A DNA stretch of 64,000 nucleotides from JABDJZ01 sp047619685 (GTDB taxonomy: Bacteria; Bacteroidota; Rhodothermia; Rhodothermales; UBA10348), in assembly GCA_047619685.1 (NCBI GenBank), contig JBLHLC010000019.1, forward strand, positions 1 through 64,000. Direction: 5' to 3'. The stretch's first letter is position 1. Every line of letters starts with the position of its first letter. Below, piece by piece: positions 16,829 to 25,175 of this stretch. Both the position numbers and the translations under genes were made by a program. A model generated the notes under the pieces. It was not told the origin of the DNA, searched no databases, and was given only the letters and a program-made list of their open reading frames with translations.

Positions 16829-19003
16829 ATGAGCCGCACCATAGCTGACTATAACGTCAAGGCCGCCACAAAGCACGTCAACGGAAACGGGGCGTCGAAG
16901 CAGTCCCCGATGGACATCGAGCGGATATTCGGAGAGAACACCTTCGGTTTCGACGAAATGAAGGCTCGCTTGCCCAAAGCCGTCTTCAAGTCCATCAAGG
17001 ACACGATCGAGAGAGGTGCCACTCTGGACCCAACGATTGCGGACACGGTCGCGCTTGCCATGAAGGAGTGGGCTGTCGAGCGTGGTGCGACGCACTACAC
17101 CCACTGGTTCCAGCCGCTGACAGGCTATACGGCCGAGAAGCACGACAGCTTCATCACGCCGAACAAGGGCGGCGGCGCCATGGCGCAATTCTCCGGCAGT
17201 GATCTCATCCAGGGAGAGCCCGACGCATCCAGCTTCCCATCCGGTGGTGTCCGGGCCACGTTTGAGGCTCGCGGATATACGGCCTGGGACGCGACGAGCC
17301 CCGCGTTCATCATTGAGAACAAGAACGGCTCCTACCTCGCCATCCCGACGGCTTTTGCGTCCTGGAGCGGAGAGGCATTGGATCACAAGACGCCGCTTCT
17401 TCGGTCAATGGAGACGCTGAACACGGCGGCCATGCGCGTCCTTGGTCTATTCGGAGAGAAGGACGCACACAAGGTGTACTCCACTGTTGGCGCAGAGCAG
17501 GAGTACTTCCTCATCGATGAGGAATTCTACTATCGTCGTCCGGATCTGGTCACGACCGGCCGCACGCTTTTCGGCGCGAAGCCACCGCGCGGTCAGGAGT
17601 TGGATGACCATTATTTTGGCTCAATCCCGGACCGGATTCTGGCCTGCATGCTGGAGGCCGAAAAGGAACTCTACCGCCTGGGCGTGCCCGTCAAGACCCG
17701 CCACAACGAGGTGGCACCGGGTCAGTACGAAATTGCACCCATCTTCGAGAACACCAACATCGCTGCCGATCACCAGCAGTTGGTCATGATCATCCTGGAG
17801 CGGGTCGCGCGGCACCATGGGCTGGTCTGCCTGATGCACGAGAAGCCGTTTGCGGGCATCAACGGTTCGGGCAAGCACAACAACTGGTCGCTCTCAACGG
17901 ACACGGGCACAAACCTGCTCAATCCAGGCGACACCCCACACGACAACGAGCAGTTCCTCTTCTTCTGCTCTGCGGTGATCAGGGCGGTCCACAGACACCA
18001 GGATTTGCTAAGGATCTCGGTCGCCTCGGCAGGGAACGATCATCGCCTCGGGGCCAACGAAGCGCCGCCCGCGATCATGTCGGTCTTCCTGGGCGAACAG
18101 CTTGAGGACGTGTTCAATCAGCTCGAGCACGGACGCGCCAAGACGTCAAAGGCCGGTGGCCTCCTTGGACTGGGCGTTCCGTCGCTGCCGGATCTTCCGC
18201 GTCACGCCGGTGACCGCAACCGGACCAGTCCATTTGCCTTCGTCGGCAATCGGTTCGAATTCCGAGCCGTGGGATCGTCACAAACGGTGTCATGGGCCAA
18301 TGTCATCCTCAACACCATCGTGGCCGAGTCGCTCGTGGAGATGGCGGACATGCTTGAGGCCGAGATGTCTGGCAAGGACGGCAACCAAGGGACCTTCGAT
18401 CAGGCGGTCGCAGATGTCATCAAGGCAGCCATCGCGGACGCCAGGCCGATCATTTTTGGCGGCGACAACTACTCTGAAGAATGGCATGTCGAGGCTGAAA
18501 GACGCGGTCTGCTCAATCTGCGGACGACGATGGATGCCCTCCACCACCTGTTGGATGAGAAGAACATCAAGCTCTTCGAGCGTGCCAACGTCCTGAGTGA
18601 GACTGAACTCCGAGCCAGAGAAGAAATCCTGGTAGAGCAGTATTTCCTCAAGGTCAACATCGAGGCCGAGACGACCGAATATCTGGCCAAGACCTATATC
18701 CTGCCTGCCGCCGTCACATACCTGGGACAGCTCAACGGTTCAGCCGGCTCAAGCAAAGGCATCAAGGCCGTCGCCGCAGATGTCTCCCGCATGGTTGACG
18801 TGCTCTGTGAAGAGATCACGGCTCTGGGCGCTCAGAATGACGAACTCGGTGGTGAGACCGTCCACGAGAAGGCGCAGCACATGCTTGCCAACGTCATCCC
18901 GGCGATGGGCAAAGTCCGCGCGGCAGCCGATGCGCTGGAGGCCGTCGTGGCGCACGACCTGTGGCCGCTACCGACCTACCGTGAAATACTCTGGGTTAAG
19001 TAG
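16829..19003 (+). CDS. glnN: type III glutamine synthetase
   Basis: This is a 724-residue protein, the size of GSIII (GlnN) rather than GSI (~450-470) or GSII (~350). It makes glutamine from glutamate, ammonia and ATP in the cytoplasm. GSIII-specific stretches are clear: THYTHWFQPLTGYTAEKHDS, the metal and ATP-site block VGAEQEYFLIDEEFY, RHNEVAPGQYEIAP, GINGSGKHNNWSLS and RNRTSPFAFVGNRFEFRAVG. Bacteroidota commonly use GSIII as their main GS. The 3' end (EILWVK-stop) is duplicated just downstream, see the repeat at 18984-19082. A strong hairpin terminator follows. Confidence 0.96.
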   Translation: MSRTIADYNVKAATKHVNGNGASKQSPMDIERIFGENTFGFDEMKARLPKAVFKSIKDTIERGATLDPTIADTVALAMKEWAVERGATHYTHWFQPLTGYTAEKHDSFITPNKGGGAMAQFSGSDLIQGEPDASSFPSGGVRATFEARGYTAWDATSPAFIIENKNGSYLAIPTAFASWSGEALDHKTPLLRSMETLNTAAMRVLGLFGEKDAHKVYSTVGAEQEYFLIDEEFYYRRPDLVTTGRTLFGAKPPRGQELDDHYFGSIPDRILACMLEAEKELYRLGVPVKTRHNEVAPGQYEIAPIFENTNIAADHQQLVMIILERVARHHGLVCLMHEKPFAGINGSGKHNNWSLSTDTGTNLLNPGDTPHDNEQFLFFCSAVIRAVHRHQDLLRISVASAGNDHRLGANEAPPAIMSVFLGEQLEDVFNQLEHGRAKTSKAGGLLGLGVPSLPDLPRHAGDRNRTSPFAFVGNRFEFRAVGSSQTVSWANVILNTIVAESLVEMADMLEAEMSGKDGNQGTFDQAVADVIKAAIADARPIIFGGDNYSEEWHVEAERRGLLNLRTTMDALHHLLDEKNIKLFERANVLSETELRAREEILVEQYFLKVNIEAETTEYLAKTYILPAAVTYLGQLNGSAGSSKGIKAVAADVSRMVDVLCEEITALGAQNDELGGETVHEKAQHMLANVIPAMGKVRAAADALEAVVAHDLWPLPTYREILWVK

Positions 19004-19082
19004 TCCGGGTGAGCGAGACCTTGCCCAGAGTATTAACGAAGCCGCAGGCCAGTAAATACTCTGGGTTAAGTAGTAGTCCGGG
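18984..19082. repeat. duplicated glnN 3' end forming alternative hairpins
   Basis: The last codons of glnN plus stop (AAATACTCTGGGTTAAGTAG then TCCGGG, 18984-19009) recur at 19054-19082 with one extra TAG. Between them, CCCAGAGTATT (19024-19034) is an exact reverse complement of AATACTCTGGG in both copies (18985-18995 and 19055-19065). The middle segment can thus pair with either copy, giving two mutually exclusive 11-bp stems, one of which covers the glnN stop codon. It may be a recent 70-bp duplication or an RNA switch. Confidence 0.75.
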
Positions 19083-19087
19083 CCCGA

Positions 19088-19141
19088 CTTAAAACGAGAA
19101 CGCCCGTCCCGGAAATCCGGGGCGGGCGTTCTCGTTTTAAG
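19088..19141. terminator. bidirectional hairpin terminator between glnN and S8 protease
   Basis: This is a perfect 19-bp inverted repeat, CTTAAAACGAGAACGCCCG and its complement, around a GC-rich loop that can itself pair (TCCCGGAAATCCGGGG). The T-rich ends (TTTTAAG) lie on both strands, so it can serve glnN (+) and the convergent protease gene (-), whose stop is 18 bp away. Confidence 0.85.
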
Positions 19142-19158
19142 CCGTTTGGGCCGGCGCC

Positions 19159-20349
19159 TTAGTGAATCGCGATCATGTAGATTTTTTGGTCCAGACCGAC
19201 CGTCGTCCCGCCTGACGCGATGCCGCCAAGCAGGAGGATCCCTGCCACATGCGGCGTAGCCATGGACGTGCCGCTGATCGTGTTATAGCCACCGTCCTTC
19301 CAAGTGGACTCAATGTTGACGCCTGGGGCCGCGTAGTCTACCGGAGGCTGGCCGTAGTTGCTCCATGTTGCAAAGTTGTCATTAATGTCGGTGGCGGCGA
19401 TGGTGTAGATGTTGGTGCCGTTTGCGCTCGCTGGGGAGTGTGAGTTTGCGTCCGATCCGTCGTTGCCGGCGGCAACCGCGAACTTGACTCTCGAAGAGGC
19501 TCCAATTACTGCGTCGTTGACGGCCTGCGAAAAGCCGCCGCCAAGGCTCATATTCGCGACGTCGCCAACAGCGCCATTCGCACCCACATGGTTAATGCCG
19601 GCAATAATCCCCGAGTAGCTGCCTGAGCCCCGCGAACTGAGCACCTTCACAGGCACCACTTTTGAGCCGGGAGCAACCCCAACCACGCCGATGCTGTTGT
19701 TGAGTGCGCCGATCGTACCCGAAACATGGGTTCCATGTCCGTGGCCGTCGTCAAAACCAGCGTCCTTTCCTTTGTCGAAGGCGCTGAATCCGCGGCTGTC
19801 GTCCACATTCAAATCAGGGTGGTCCAGGTCGATGCCCGTGTCCAGGATCCACGCGGTACCGCTTGCGGGGCTAGTGATGCTTGCAGGGTCAGTGTCCCCA
19901 TTCACGCGGGTAATGCCCCAGGGCTCACTCTGCGCGGGAGGCGCACCGCCGCCGCCACCGGGTTTGCCACCTCGGCCCTGAATCTGAATGGGGTCAAGAA
20001 CCACCCACCGGTCAGGCTCTACGTAGGCCACGCGGTCGTCGTCCCGCAATCTGGCAAGCTCTTCGCCGGAGAGGGGCGCGGAGAAGCCGACGATGGAAGA
20101 ACCGTATACGTGCTCGGCCGGAACGCCGTATTCAGTGGCCAGGGCCTGAGCCTGCTCCACGGGCGTTTTTCCGGCAGAAAAAACATCGTCCGTCATCACC
20201 ACGATGTAGCGGCCGGGAATGGGATCCCCCGAACGGTTTTCGACTGCCGGTACATCGTCAACCCCATCGACGATGGCGGTCTGGTCACATCCGGAAAGAA
20301 CCACGGCCGCAAGGATGGCTACCGCGGCAAAACGGGGGAGATAGGTCAT
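19159..20349 (-). CDS. subtilisin-family (S8) protease lipoprotein
   Basis: This is a 396-residue product from ATG 20349, chosen because it gives a lipoprotein signal MTYLPRFAAVAILAAVVLSG-C (lipobox LSGC); 33 upstream codons lack signal character. Residues ~45-125 are an inhibitor-I9 propeptide (PGRYIVVMTDDV..., VYGSSIVGFSAPLS, VAYVEPD). The proteinase K-like catalytic domain has Asp in ILDTGIDLDHPD, His in DGHGHGTHVSGT, oxyanion Asn in AAGNDGSD and Ser in SGTSMATPHVAG. It is outer- or inner-membrane-anchored and self-processing. A poly-Gly linker (GGKPGGGGGAPP) separates propeptide and enzyme. It is divergent from the ECF sigma gene, with TGAGACAC repeats between them. Confidence 0.93.
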   Translation of the reverse strand: MTYLPRFAAVAILAAVVLSGCDQTAIVDGVDDVPAVENRSGDPIPGRYIVVMTDDVFSAGKTPVEQAQALATEYGVPAEHVYGSSIVGFSAPLSGEELARLRDDDRVAYVEPDRWVVLDPIQIQGRGGKPGGGGGAPPAQSEPWGITRVNGDTDPASITSPASGTAWILDTGIDLDHPDLNVDDSRGFSAFDKGKDAGFDDGHGHGTHVSGTIGALNNSIGVVGVAPGSKVVPVKVLSSRGSGSYSGIIAGINHVGANGAVGDVANMSLGGGFSQAVNDAVIGASSRVKFAVAAGNDGSDANSHSPASANGTNIYTIAATDINDNFATWSNYGQPPVDYAAPGVNIESTWKDGGYNTISGTSMATPHVAGILLLGGIASGGTTVGLDQKIYMIAIH

Positions 20350-20425
20350 GCGAGTTGAGATAGGGTGGCTGGAGACAACATCCCATCTCAAAGACCGCGC
20401 CAGTCTCACCCGGAAGACGGACCGT

Positions 20426-20551
20426 GACCAGGTACCCGTCAAGGGCACCCGGAAATGCCCATTCAGGACCTGGGTACCGTTCAGGGCCTAAAAGGAGGCA
20501 TGTCTCAAATGAGACACGGGCAGAGCGTGCTGAGACACGCATGAGACACGG
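20426..20551. promoter_or_regulatory. divergent promoter region with TGAGACACG repeats
   Basis: TGTCTCA-AA-TGAGACA forms a palindrome at 20501-20516. Its right half-site (TGAGACACG) recurs in direct orientation at 20531-20539 and 20542-20550. Just upstream, GACCAGGTACCCGTCAAGGG (20426) and GACCTGGGTACCGTTCAGGG (20467) are imperfect direct repeats. They lie in the ~312-bp gap between the S8 lipoprotein and the ECF sigma factor and look like clustered regulator sites. The regulator is unknown. Confidence 0.5.
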
Positions 20552-20661
20552 AATATGAGAAACAGCCATTGGACCCGCCCACTTGGTCCAGCGAGGATTG
20601 GACGCTGTGGGTCCCGCTTTTTATCTATCTTCACCATCCTTGCCCCGCAGTTCCGCACCGA

Positions 20662-21273
20662 ATGGCCAACAAAGATTCATCCAACGCGCCCTCGCAGTCC
20701 AGCGAGCAGGATCGTGTGTTGGTTGAGGCTGCTCTGGCCGGCCGGCAGCCGGCCTATCAGGAGCTCATGGAGAAGTACCAGGGCCCCCTGACACGACACG
20801 TGCAGCGCATGGTCCGAGGCTCCAATGACATCGACGACCTTGTCCAGGAGTGTTTCATAAAGGCGTTCTCTGCGCTGAAATCCTATTCGGCCGATTACGC
20901 CTTCTCTACGTGGCTGTACAAGATCGCCACGAACCACACGATTGACTTCCTTCGCAAGAAGCGGCTGAGCACGTTCTCCATTGATCGGCCGATCAACACG
21001 AAGGACGGCGAAGTTGAATTCGAAATACCTGACTCATCCTATCGGCCTGATCGCCATATCGTGGACGATCAGCGTCGCGAACTGATTCAGGCGGCCATAG
21101 ATACCCTGCCTCCCAAGTACCACATGGTGATCGTGATGCGACACCAGCAGGAGAAATCGTACGAAGAAATCGCACGCGAATTGGATCTGCCTCTGGGCAC
21201 TGTGAAGGCACACATCTTTCGAGCGCGCGCGCTCTTGTATCGGTACCTGCGTGAGCGGCGCGACACCATCTGA
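20662..21273 (+). CDS. ECF-type RNA polymerase sigma factor
   Basis: This is a 203-residue sigma-70 family protein from ATG 20662 (MANKDSSNAP); an in-frame ATG at 20569 would add a tail rich in W and P with no sigma character. Region 2 is LAGRQPAYQELMEKYQGPLT, then DDLVQECFIKAFSAL and FSTWLYKIATNHTIDFLRKK. Region 4 is IDTLPPKYHMVIVMRHQQEK followed by SYEEIARELDLPLGTVKAHI. It resembles RpoE-like ECF factors common in Bacteroidota and Rhodothermales. No anti-sigma gene is adjacent: downstream is purB, 28 bp away. It is divergent from the S8 protease, which may be a target. Confidence 0.93.
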   Translation: MANKDSSNAPSQSSEQDRVLVEAALAGRQPAYQELMEKYQGPLTRHVQRMVRGSNDIDDLVQECFIKAFSALKSYSADYAFSTWLYKIATNHTIDFLRKKRLSTFSIDRPINTKDGEVEFEIPDSSYRPDRHIVDDQRRELIQAAIDTLPPKYHMVIVMRHQQEKSYEEIARELDLPLGTVKAHIFRARALLYRYLRERRDTI

Positions 21274-21301
21274 GCCCCGAGTCTGAAGGGCATACCGAGC
21301 T

Positions 21302-22597
21302 ATGATTGAACGATATTCGCGGCCCGAAATGGCTGCGCTGTGGACCGAGACGGCCCAATTTGATGCATGGCTGGAGGTGGAGCTGGCGGCCTGCTGGGCG
21401 TGGTCCCAACTTGGAGTAATTCCCGCGGCCGATGTAGAAAAACTCTACGCTCATGCCACATTCGACGTAGACCGGATCCACGAAATTGAGGAGATCACCC
21501 GGCATGATGTGGTGGCCTTCACGCGGTCGGTCAGCGAGTCTCTGGGCCCGGAGAAGAAGTGGATCCACTACGGGTTGACGTCTTCCGACGTGGTTGACAC
21601 GGCTTGGAGTGTCCGACTCGCCAAGGCGAACGATCTGATCCTGGACCGCCTGGACCACATGATCCAGATTCTGGGTCGGCGTGCCAAGGAGCACAAATAC
21701 ACGCTCATGATGGGGCGGACCCATGGTGTACATGCCGAACCGACCACGTTCGGCCTGAAGATGGCGCTCTACTACACGGAGATGAAGCGCAACCGTCGCC
21801 GGTTCAAGGCCGCGGCGTATGATCTGAAGGTGGGCAAGATCTCGGGCTCGGTGGGCACGTTCGCGCATTTGCCCACGGACGTGGAGCGGCTGGCCTGTGA
21901 GAAGCTCGGCCTGGAGGCTGCGCCAATCTCAACCCAGGTCCTCCAGCGCGACCGGCACGCACACTACATGGCCGTCCTCGCGCTCATCGGAGCCACGCTT
22001 GAAAAGATGGCCATTGAAGTCCGTGGTCTGCAAAAGAGCGAGGTGCGCGAAGTCGAGGAGGCATTCCGGAAGGGTCAGAAGGGGTCCTCTTCCATGCCGC
22101 ACAAGCGCAATCCAGTCGGCTCCGAAAATGTCACCGGATGCGCACGGCTCCTCCGGGGATACATGGTTGTGGCGTACGAAAACGTACCGCTATGGCACGA
22201 GAGGGATATCTCGCACTCCAGTGCCGAGCGCGTAATCCTCCCGGATGCCACGACCGTCCTGCACTATGCCCTGGATCGCTTCGCCCGGATAATGGACAAC
22301 CTGGTCGTCTTCCCAGACACCATGCGCGAGAACATGGAGCGGACTTTTGGTCTCTACAACAGCCAGCGACTGCTGAATGCACTAATCGACAAAGGCCTGA
22401 TGAGGGAGCTTGCCTACGATACCGTCCAGCCGCTGGCGATGACGGCGTGGACCGAGCGGCGCAGTTTTCGCGAGTTGGTGGACGCATCCCCCGAAATATC
22501 GAAATACCTGACACCCGCTGAGATCGCCGCCGAGTTTGACGTGGAGTACCACCTCAAGCGGGTAGACGAAATAATGGAGCGGGTCGGCCTGGGCTGA
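21302..22597 (+). CDS. purB: adenylosuccinate lyase
   Basis: This is a 431-residue cytoplasmic enzyme of purine biosynthesis that splits SAICAR and adenylosuccinate to release fumarate. It begins MIERYSRPEMAALWTETAQF. The fumarase/aspartase-superfamily signature KGSSSMPHKRNPVGSEN carries the catalytic serine, and GLTSSDVVDTAWSV and MMGRTHGVHAEPTTFGLKMA are the other active-site blocks. Length matches the short bacterial PurB class. It lies 28 bp after the sigma gene, so read-through is possible, and is followed by GC-rich hairpins. Confidence 0.97.
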   Translation: MIERYSRPEMAALWTETAQFDAWLEVELAACWAWSQLGVIPAADVEKLYAHATFDVDRIHEIEEITRHDVVAFTRSVSESLGPEKKWIHYGLTSSDVVDTAWSVRLAKANDLILDRLDHMIQILGRRAKEHKYTLMMGRTHGVHAEPTTFGLKMALYYTEMKRNRRRFKAAAYDLKVGKISGSVGTFAHLPTDVERLACEKLGLEAAPISTQVLQRDRHAHYMAVLALIGATLEKMAIEVRGLQKSEVREVEEAFRKGQKGSSSMPHKRNPVGSENVTGCARLLRGYMVVAYENVPLWHERDISHSSAERVILPDATTVLHYALDRFARIMDNLVVFPDTMRENMERTFGLYNSQRLLNALIDKGLMRELAYDTVQPLAMTAWTERRSFRELVDASPEISKYLTPAEIAAEFDVEYHLKRVDEIMERVGLG

Positions 22598-22600
22598 GCT

Positions 22601-22680
22601 CCGGGGCCCCTTCTTGTGGGAAAACGAAACGGCCCCGCCACCTGAGCGGCGGTGTGGGACACACCAAAGGGCCCCGGGAC
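22601..22680. terminator. GC-rich structured region, possible bidirectional terminator
   Basis: Between the convergent purB and lipoprotein genes, CCGGGGCCCCTT (22601-22612) can pair, with one base missing, with AAGGGCCCCGG near 22667-22677. Inside it GGTGTG-GGA-CACACC (22651-22665) is a perfect hairpin. There is no long T tract, so it is only a tentative terminator. Confidence 0.4.
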
Positions 22681-22718
22681 CCTTTGAGTCCAATGGTTGG
22701 CCAAGCGCCACGCAGACC

Positions 22719-23192
22719 CTAAATGCACTCAAGACGATCCAGCACTGCATTCACGAAGGAGGGACTGACGCTGCCGCCCTCTGCGTTATACATATAGATC
22801 CTCAACTGCGAAAGAGGTCCTGCGACCAGAATGCTTCGCGCACCGGTACCCAATAAATGCACCGCTGTTGTCGTAGCGCCTTCATGGCCACATATCGTTC
22901 GCCTCCGAACGGTGGCAGACGCCCCACTCATTTCCGTTTCTTTTGTGAGCATTTCAACCAAAGACCTGCGACCAAGGCTGTATTGGTACGAGAGTTCGAT
23001 CTCCCCCACGCGAACCGGAACCATCGATCTGCCGTCGGCAGCCATCGTGGCGCTTTCAGACCCGAGCGCTGTACGGATGTCGAGCCCGGCGAAGGTGTGC
23101 CAGCCGTCTTCGGGAAACGGATAGTCCCCGCCTCCACAACCCACTGCAAATAGGCAAACGATCCGAGAGAGGTGCAAGTGGTGCCTTGTCAA
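22719..23192 (-). CDS. hypothetical lipoprotein
   Basis: This is a 157-residue protein with a short signal sequence ending in a probable lipobox (LFAVGC-GGG), followed by YPFPEDGWHTFAGLDIRTAL. The mature part has alternating hydrophobic strands (VRVGEIELSYQYSLGRRSLV; TTTAVHLLGTGARSILVAGP) and a C-terminal helix. I do not recognise a family. It is convergent with purB and lies 57 bp downstream of the folA stop region on the same strand side. Coding potential rests on the lipobox and plausible composition. Confidence 0.55.
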   Translation of the reverse strand: MTRHHLHLSRIVCLFAVGCGGGDYPFPEDGWHTFAGLDIRTALGSESATMAADGRSMVPVRVGEIELSYQYSLGRRSLVEMLTKETEMSGASATVRRRTICGHEGATTTAVHLLGTGARSILVAGPLSQLRIYMYNAEGGSVSPSFVNAVLDRLECI

Positions 23193-23248
23193 ATCAAGTC
23201 GCTCCGGTAGAAACTAGGCAGGTGCCCGCGGGCCGGCGCGGCGGAAAC

Positions 23249-23782
23249 TCAGGCGGGAACGTGTGCGGCTTTCCAGTTGGCGGGGTCGGTCACGTAGGTG
23301 ACGAACCGGTACCCGTCGTGCGGGTCGTTCCTGACAAGGTGATACCGTTTCCCCAGCAGGTGCTCAAACGGAGGGAAGTGCACATCGCCCTCGTAGTCAC
23401 CGTCCACCAGCGTCAACTCCATCCGATCGGCCTTCCCAAGAAACTGCTCGTAGAGGGTTGCCCCGCCCGCAATGATCAGGATCTCGACGTCACCAGCCGC
23501 TGCGACGGCCTCGTCAATCGAACGATATACCTCTGCCTGATCAGAGGCGAAGTCGTCGGAACGTGTCACCACCAAATGACGCCTGTTCGGAAGCGGCCGG
23601 CCAAACTGTTCGATGAGGGACTGAAACGTCTTCCGACCCATGAGCATGGGGTGGCCGACCGTCAACCTCTTGAAGTGACGCAAGTCTTCCGGAATGTGCC
23701 AGGGCAGATGGAGGCCATTTCCGATAAGGCGGTTCTTCGAACCGACCGCCGAAACAATCACTATTTCAGGTCCCTTCCTCAA
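23249..23782 (-). CDS. folA: dihydrofolate reductase
   Basis: This is a 177-residue enzyme reducing dihydrofolate to tetrahydrofolate with NADPH. Typical motifs are NRLIGNGLHLPWHIPEDLRH (substrate loop with W-H-x-P-E-D), MGRKTFQSL (cofactor site) and LIIAGGATLYEQFL (GGxxxY). The C-terminus ends in RYHLVRNDPHDGYRFVTY. Its ATG overlaps the thyA stop by 4 bp, the classic thyA-folA order in which DHFR recycles the dihydrofolate made by thymidylate synthase. Confidence 0.96.
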   Translation of the reverse strand: MRKGPEIVIVSAVGSKNRLIGNGLHLPWHIPEDLRHFKRLTVGHPMLMGRKTFQSLIEQFGRPLPNRRHLVVTRSDDFASDQAEVYRSIDEAVAAAGDVEILIIAGGATLYEQFLGKADRMELTLVDGDYEGDVHFPPFEHLLGKRYHLVRNDPHDGYRFVTYVTDPANWKAAHVPA

Positions 23783-24573
23783 ATGGCCACCGGCGCCTTG
23801 ATGGAAGGGTGGTACTTGTAGTCAACCACCTCGAAGTCTTCGTACTCATAGTCGAAGATGGACGCGGGCCGGCGCTTGATCCGGAGAGTTGGAAGCGGAT
23901 AGGGATCTCTGGCCAGTTGCTCCTCGATTTGAGTCAGATGGTTCAGATAGACGTGCGCGTCCCCGATGGTATAGACCAAGTCGCCCACTTCCAGATCGCA
24001 CTGCTGGGCCACCATGTGGGTGAGGAGAGCGTATTCTGCAATGTTGAATGGCGCGCCCAGAAAGAGATCGTTGGACCGCACGTACAACTGGCAGGACAGG
24101 CGCCCATCCCCTACCCAGAACTGGTAAAACATGTGGCATGGAGGCAGAGCCATCTTGTCCAGATCCCCCACATTCCACGCGTTGACGATATGTCTCCGAG
24201 AGTCGGGTGAGGTCCGGATGGACGCTACGACCCGCTCGATCTGATTAATGGAGTGGCCCTCGCGATTCTCCCAGGAAACCCACTGCTTTCCGTACACGGG
24301 GCCCAGGTTGCCTTTGTCATCAGCCCACGGATCCCAGATGTGCACGCCATACTGGTTCATGTAATCAATATTCGTCCCGCCCCGAAGAAACCACAGCATC
24401 TCAACGGCGAGTCCCTTGAAGAACACACGCTTCGTGGTGACGAGCGGGAAGGCCTTTGCGAGGTCGAAACGCATCTGGTGTCCGAAAATACTGAGCGTGC
24501 CCGTGCCGGTTCGGTCCTCCTTTTTGAGGCCGTTGTCGCGAACGTGGCGGAGCAAATCAAGGTATTGTCGCAT
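23779..24573 (-). CDS. thyA: thymidylate synthase
   Basis: This is a 264-residue protein from ATG 24573 (MRQYLDLLRHVRDNGLKKED), the standard ThyA length; 14 upstream codons are dispensable. It methylates dUMP to dTMP using methylene-tetrahydrofolate. The catalytic Cys is in ALPPCHMFYQFWV; RRHIVNAWNVGDLDKM and YVRSNDLFLGAPFNIAEYAL bind dUMP; the C-terminus ends KAPVAI, the usual closing Val/Ile. It is translationally coupled with folA. Confidence 0.97.
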   Translation of the reverse strand: MRQYLDLLRHVRDNGLKKEDRTGTGTLSIFGHQMRFDLAKAFPLVTTKRVFFKGLAVEMLWFLRGGTNIDYMNQYGVHIWDPWADDKGNLGPVYGKQWVSWENREGHSINQIERVVASIRTSPDSRRHIVNAWNVGDLDKMALPPCHMFYQFWVGDGRLSCQLYVRSNDLFLGAPFNIAEYALLTHMVAQQCDLEVGDLVYTIGDAHVYLNHLTQIEEQLARDPYPLPTLRIKRRPASIFDYEYEDFEVVDYKYHPSIKAPVAI

Positions 24574-24629
24574 CGGGATCTTTTGCAGTTCAGCAGGCGT
24601 GATGCATATGCACACCAGACCCCCCCAAA

Positions 24630-24884
24630 ATGGACCCGAACCTCCACCAGAAGCAAGGCATCAATCACCTGAACAAGGTGTTGAATTATGCAGAGTTCGT
24701 TCGGGAGGGAGATCGGGCCAAGGTCCACCTGACCGCCGAGGACTGGCAAGTGGTTGCCGACACGCTGTTTCAGATGGAAACGGAAAGAGAGATGCTGCCG
24801 GGGGCCATCAAGGAGTACCGGATGGCCGGACAGGTTATCGAACTGGAGACCGAAGGCCTGACCATCGACCTGGAAATCATTTAG
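24630..24884 (+). CDS. small conserved-looking cytoplasmic protein, unknown
   Basis: This is an 84-residue acidic protein (MDPNLHQKQGINHLNKVLNY) with predicted helices and an ending TEGLTIDLEII. It has no signal, membrane segment or known motif. It is divergent from thyA (57 bp between starts) and convergent with fucP. The regular codon pattern and compact frame support it as a gene, but the function is unknown. Confidence 0.5.
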   Translation: MDPNLHQKQGINHLNKVLNYAEFVREGDRAKVHLTAEDWQVVADTLFQMETEREMLPGAIKEYRMAGQVIELETEGLTIDLEII

Positions 24885-25175
24885 GGGCCCGCTCGTGTAG
24901 TGCGCCGTAGTTGAGGGAGCTTGTTTGGGCTTGTTCTCTCAAGCAGACGTGAGGACATCGCCCCAGCCTGAAGGTGGACGTTAGCGGACGCTCGATGCGC
25001 CGGAGTGGAATAAGGGATCCCAATTCCACCAAATCCCCCGAATTGACCGCACGGAAGTGCAACACGGGCGGCAATTCCACTTTCGCACCCCTGGTGCCGG
25101 GTCACGGAAGTAGAATTGGGAGAACGTATTCTACTCAGGCCAACGCTTAAGTGCCAAACAGAACGGCGTACTACG
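24885..25175. other. convergent intergenic region with several palindromes
   Basis: This 291-bp gap between orf84 (+) and fucP (-) contains no gene I can support. It holds GTGGAAT-AAGGGATCCCA-ATTCCAC (25005-25029, with GGGATCCC inside), AGTAGAAT...ATTCTACT (about 25108-25134), and GCGTACTACG at 25166-25175, whose complement lies at 25214-25223 inside the end of fucP. The last may be part of the fucP terminator; the others are unexplained. Confidence 0.5.
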
